Below are positions 4,178 to 7,091 of a stretch of DNA of 7,091 nt, in pieces. The notes beneath the pieces are model-generated. The model saw nothing but the letters and a program-made list of their open reading frames with translations, was not told the origin of the DNA and searched no databases. The stretch covers positions 1 through 7,091 of the forward strand of contig SMVT01000171.1 in the NCBI GenBank assembly GCA_004357365.1, written 5' to 3'. Each line of letters begins with the position of its first letter. Positions within the stretch are counted from its first letter, which is position 1. A program made the translations under genes and the position numbers. Source of the DNA: Nitrospina sp. Lineage in GTDB: Bacteria; Nitrospinota; Nitrospinia; Nitrospinales; Nitrospinaceae.

Positions 4178-6409
4178 CTATTTGGTCCGCATGCTGAACA
4201 CGCCATCCCAGTCCGGGGGTGGCGGATGGTGCTGGAACGTAATGCACCGCTCGAAGTAGGTCAGCGCCGGACCGTCGTCTTCGTACAGGTTAAGCGCGTT
4301 TTCAAAACAGGTGATGCCCTCCTCCCATCGCTGGTTCTTGTAATGCGCCAACCCTTCGCGGAAATGCGGAAGAATGAGCCGGATGGACTCGTCCATCTCG
4401 CCCTTGCGCCCCAGCAGTTCGTAAATTCTGATCGGCTCCTGCTTGCCCACCACCCGGATGGAATCCAATTCGCGCGCCTCGATGTCCTCCTTCGCCATCT
4501 CGTAAGTGAATTCGCTCAACATGGTGTAGGTCTGGTATTGCTTGTTCACGCCTTCCAGACGCGACGCCAGGTTGACGGTATCTCCGATCATGGTGTAATC
4601 GAAACGGCTCTGCGACCCCATGTTGCCGACCACCACCTCCCCGGTATTGATGCCGATACGCATGTACAATTCGTTCCTTCCTTCCTTTTTCCAGATGTCC
4701 CTCAACTGGGCCAAACGTTTCTGCATATCCAGCCCCGCAAAACAGATTCTGCGGGCGTGATCTTTAAAATCAATGGGTGCGCCAAAAAACGCGATGATGG
4801 CGTCGCCTTCAAATTTATCGACCGTGCCATCGTATTGCATGACGATATCCGTCATTTCAGTCAGGTATCCGTTCAACAGGTCCACCAGATCTTCCGCTGG
4901 CATTTGTTCGGCAATGGAGGAGAAACCGGCCACATCGGAAAAGAAAACGGACAACACTTTGCGCTCCCCGCCGAGCTTGAGGAGTTTTGGATTTTCCACC
5001 AACTGGTCCACCACCGCCGGGGCCAGGTACTGACTGAACGCTCCCTTGATGAAACGCTTTTCTCTTTCCTCATAGGTGAAGCGGAAGAGCGTGATTCCGA
5101 AGTACACCAGCAATTGGGAAAACACCGGAAACACCGAATGCACCCACAATCCCTGCCGGGTAAACAGCATATAATCGCAGACCAAATATCCCCCCACTCC
5201 AGCTACCAGCCACACGGCGGTGCCGAAGGCTTTGAAATAAAGAGCCACCAACCCCAGCAAAATGCCGGTCACCAGAATCATCGTCATGTCCAGAACCTGA
5301 ACCCAAGGAGGACGCGTCAGAAAATCCTGGTTCAAGATATTTTCGATGATGCTGGCATGCACCTCCACACCGGGATATAACGAACCGGAAGGGGTGGTAT
5401 GAAGGTCAAAAAGGGCGGCGGCAGTGGCGCCCACCAGAACGATTTTGTCCTTCAATTGCTCAGGCCCCACCGTTCCGTCGATGACATCGGATGCCGACAG
5501 GTGCGTAAACGTTTGCTTCGGTCCGTAATAATTCACCAGAAAATCCCCATGCTCCGAAACGGGAATTCCGATATCCCCCAGCCTGATCTCCCCGACCCGA
5601 TCCGGGAAGAGCCGGACGACGGAACTGAGTTTTGTCGCCTCACGCAACAATTGCAGACTGAACGAGGGAAATACTGCTTCCTTATGAATCTGCACCATGG
5701 GCATCCTGCGGATGACTCCATCGTGCTCCGGCACAAAGGAAATGTAACCGGCGCTGTTGGCGGCATTCATCAGAGAAGGTAAGCTGAGACCCACCGCATA
5801 AATGGAACGCAGGAAATCGGGGGTGATCGAATGATCGCTGGACTGCACCATCGAGTACTGTGAAAAATCCAGCAACTCGAACTCCTTCGGTCCCATCATC
5901 GCCGCGGAACCCTCAGCCGCCTGCTCTGCTGTGGTGTACACAAAATAAGCCAGCACCGTCCGCTCCGACCGGCGAATCGCATTGGCGAATTTGGCATCCG
6001 AATCGCCCACCTGCTCCAGCCAACTCACCAGTTTTTTGCTGTTCATGCCGGTCAGGTCCAGCTTTACCAATTCACTTTTGACCTCATCGAAGGGAACATA
6101 AATGTCCTTTTCGGGAAACAACAGGTCGAGCCCGATCACCGCCGCGCCGGATTGGGACAACCGGTCCACCAGCTTCGCCAGCCGGGTGCGCGGCCAGGGC
6201 CAGCGTCCTTCACGCTTCAGGCTGGATTCATCAATCGCGACAATCACTACCCGGTCGGAAACCGGGCGCGTTCCCCGCAGGAACACTTTAAAATCGTAGG
6301 CCTTGAGTTCCAGCAGTTGGAAAAAGGTGAGGTTGAGGGAATACAGATACAGGGAGACCAGGGTGATCAGTAAAGAGACTGTCAAGGCATTCAGCCACCG
6401 GATTTTCAT
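4178..6409 (-). CDS. CHASE2-domain class III adenylate cyclase
   Basis: This 743-residue membrane receptor makes cAMP from ATP. One helix (about 8-28) leads into a periplasmic CHASE2 sensor (about 30-365), with its hallmarks VVIVAIDESSLKREGRWPWP, VIGLDLLFPEKD, GYISFVPEHDGVIRRMP and KIVLVGATA. Three helices follow (about 371-391, 396-413, 424-443), then a cytoplasmic class III catalytic domain (about 480-665). Metal-binding aspartates are Asp492 (FFSDVAGFS) and Asp536 (FEGDAIIA). Lys532 and Thr606 occupy the base-selecting positions, the Lys/Thr pair of class IIIb adenylate cyclases; Asn613 and Arg617 are the transition-state residues. All catalytic residues are present. A TPR-like tail (about 680-720) ending PPPPDWDG is common in this family. 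The ATG at 6407-6409 lacks a clear Shine-Dalgarno sequence. The upstream gene is a haemagglutinin-like protein 77 bases away on the same strand; a 122-residue MshEN-like protein follows. The signal sensed by the CHASE2 domain is unknown. Confidence 0.95.
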   Translation of the reverse strand: MKIRWLNALTVSLLITLVSLYLYSLNLTFFQLLELKAYDFKVFLRGTRPVSDRVVIVAIDESSLKREGRWPWPRTRLAKLVDRLSQSGAAVIGLDLLFPEKDIYVPFDEVKSELVKLDLTGMNSKKLVSWLEQVGDSDAKFANAIRRSERTVLAYFVYTTAEQAAEGSAAMMGPKEFELLDFSQYSMVQSSDHSITPDFLRSIYAVGLSLPSLMNAANSAGYISFVPEHDGVIRRMPMVQIHKEAVFPSFSLQLLREATKLSSVVRLFPDRVGEIRLGDIGIPVSEHGDFLVNYYGPKQTFTHLSASDVIDGTVGPEQLKDKIVLVGATAAALFDLHTTPSGSLYPGVEVHASIIENILNQDFLTRPPWVQVLDMTMILVTGILLGLVALYFKAFGTAVWLVAGVGGYLVCDYMLFTRQGLWVHSVFPVFSQLLVYFGITLFRFTYEEREKRFIKGAFSQYLAPAVVDQLVENPKLLKLGGERKVLSVFFSDVAGFSSIAEQMPAEDLVDLLNGYLTEMTDIVMQYDGTVDKFEGDAIIAFFGAPIDFKDHARRICFAGLDMQKRLAQLRDIWKKEGRNELYMRIGINTGEVVVGNMGSQSRFDYTMIGDTVNLASRLEGVNKQYQTYTMLSEFTYEMAKEDIEARELDSIRVVGKQEPIRIYELLGRKGEMDESIRLILPHFREGLAHYKNQRWEEGITCFENALNLYEDDGPALTYFERCITFQHHPPPPDWDGVFSMRTK

Positions 6410-6487
6410 GGAAGGATTTTAACACAAGGGGAAACGGTAAAGGAAAAGCCGGACAGGGGAAGGCGAACGGATTCGGTGACTGTCAAA
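6410..6487 (-). other. Short intergenic gap before the cyclase gene
   Basis: This 78-base gap holds no gene and no convincing promoter or terminator. TAAAAT (6421-6416) resembles a -10 element, but it would put the transcription start on the cyclase ATG itself. TTGACA (6486-6481) is a perfect -35 sequence, but the hexamer 17 bases downstream (CCTTCC) is not a -10. The cyclase gene may simply be read from the haemagglutinin-like gene upstream. Confidence 0.4.
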
Positions 6488-7091
6488 TCAACAACTCGGC
6501 CCGCCGTTCTTGAGGAAATCGGTCAGGAGCGTACCCAGCGATCCCTGCTGGATGGAATCGGCGTCGAGTACTGGGGATGGTTCTGGCTGCGGTTCGTCGC
6601 CCACCACGTTGCCGTTCAGGATCAGATTCCGGGTTTCGTTGAACGAATTTTCATCGGCGTTGATGTTGGGGGCGGTCACATCGATATCCCGCGCCGAAGT
6701 GATCACCACGCCGGGAACGACATTGAAGTCGCCCATTCCATTATTCTCGCTGTCCGCCACCGCGATAAAATCGCCCTTTGTAGTGGTGATGTCTGTATTC
6801 ACGTTGATATCATTGACAGCCGATAACTTCAAGGCTGGGAAGACCGAAGCCACATCTTCGAAAGTAATGTTCCCGCCGGACTCCAGGATCACGGAGTCTG
6901 CAATCCCGTCCGTATTTTTCTCGGTGATGCCGTTCACGTTGATGTCACCGTCCGTCTTGAGTATCAGATTCTCTGCGGTGATATGGCCGAGATCGTTGCC
7001 GCCCAGATTTTCATTGGAATTGCCGGGCACGAGACTCAGATCGCCACCGTCCGCGAGAGTGAACAGAACGTCGCCGGTGCCGCTGTCCAGA
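6488..7091 (-). CDS. C-terminal end of a filamentous-haemagglutinin-like beta-helix protein (partial)
   Basis: The frame is open to the window edge on the - strand, so the start lies outside; 201 residues are visible. They are rich in Asn, Asp, Gly, Val and Ile and carry recurring beta-helix rungs such as NLILKTDGDINVNG, VILESGGNITFEDV, KLSAVNDINVNTDI and VITSARDIDVTAPNI. These are typical of haemagglutinin-type passengers exported by two-partner secretion. The last 35 residues leave the repeat pattern: a Pro/Glu linker (EPQPEPSP), then a short helical end (LGTLLTDFLKN) and the terminal GGPSC. The final Cys is the only cysteine in the visible part. There is no C-terminal autotransporter barrel, so a separate outer-membrane partner would be expected upstream or elsewhere. 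The protein is probably a large surface or secreted adhesin. The GTG at 7028-7030 is an internal codon, not the start. Confidence 0.8.
   Translation of the reverse strand, partial: LDSGTGDVLFTLADGGDLSLVPGNSNENLGGNDLGHITAENLILKTDGDINVNGITEKNTDGIADSVILESGGNITFEDVASVFPALKLSAVNDINVNTDITTTKGDFIAVADSENNGMGDFNVVPGVVITSARDIDVTAPNINADENSFNETRNLILNGNVVGDEPQPEPSPVLDADSIQQGSLGTLLTDFLKNGGPSC

Noticed and set aside
4226..5380. A 384-residue open frame on the + strand opposite the cyclase gene
   Set aside because: It is fully antisense to conserved cyclase and CHASE2 codons, has a His/Gln-rich low-information composition and no family resemblance.
6458..6486. A sigma-70 promoter with TTGACA at 6486-6481 (- strand)
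   Set aside because: There is no -10-like hexamer at 16-18 bases, and the sequence lies directly after the stop of the upstream gene, so the match is probably chance.

Overview
The window looks like chromosome of a moderately GC-rich Gram-negative bacterium. It encodes a Sec-exported TPR protein, a CHASE2 receptor cyclase with a presumably periplasmic sensor, and the end of a haemagglutinin-type beta-helix protein of the kind exported by two-partner secretion. The gene mix would suit an environmental lineage such as Nitrospinota, Deltaproteobacteria sensu lato or a similar group. This is a guess from family content; there is no rRNA or marker gene to settle it.

Layout: two convergent blocks meet near 3090. 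The left block is on the + strand. It holds the C-terminal end of a BatA/VWA-like membrane protein (3-224), a good intrinsic terminator that begins over its stop codon, and an extended -10 promoter. A large exported protein (313-2826) follows, with a signal peptide, a transglutaminase-like domain, a TPR array and a SUMF1/FGE-like C-terminal domain. Its stop overlaps the start of an 87-residue two-helix membrane protein (2823-3086) in an ATGA junction.

The right block is on the - strand; read in its own direction it runs from 7091 to 3096. First comes the C-terminal end of a filamentous-haemagglutinin-like protein (6488-7091). It is followed by a CHASE2-class III adenylate cyclase (4178-6409) and, 15 bases further on, a 122-residue protein (3794-4162). 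That small protein is made almost entirely of four 24-residue repeats matching the c-di-GMP-binding MshEN motif, arranged as two pairs with 5-residue spacers. After a candidate terminator, a flavin-reductase-family gene (3096-3572) has its own candidate promoters and a leader rich in inverted repeats. Its best start is a TTG with a strong Shine-Dalgarno sequence, not the upstream GTG.

How the genes may work together: the cyclase and the MshEN-like protein look like one transcription unit and could join a cAMP-producing sensor to a c-di-GMP-type effector, next to a large surface protein. The left block looks like an envelope module whose exported scaffold is translationally coupled to a small membrane partner. 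Both functional links are inferences. The most noteworthy items are the stand-alone tandem MshEN-like protein beside the cyclase and the three-domain exported fusion.
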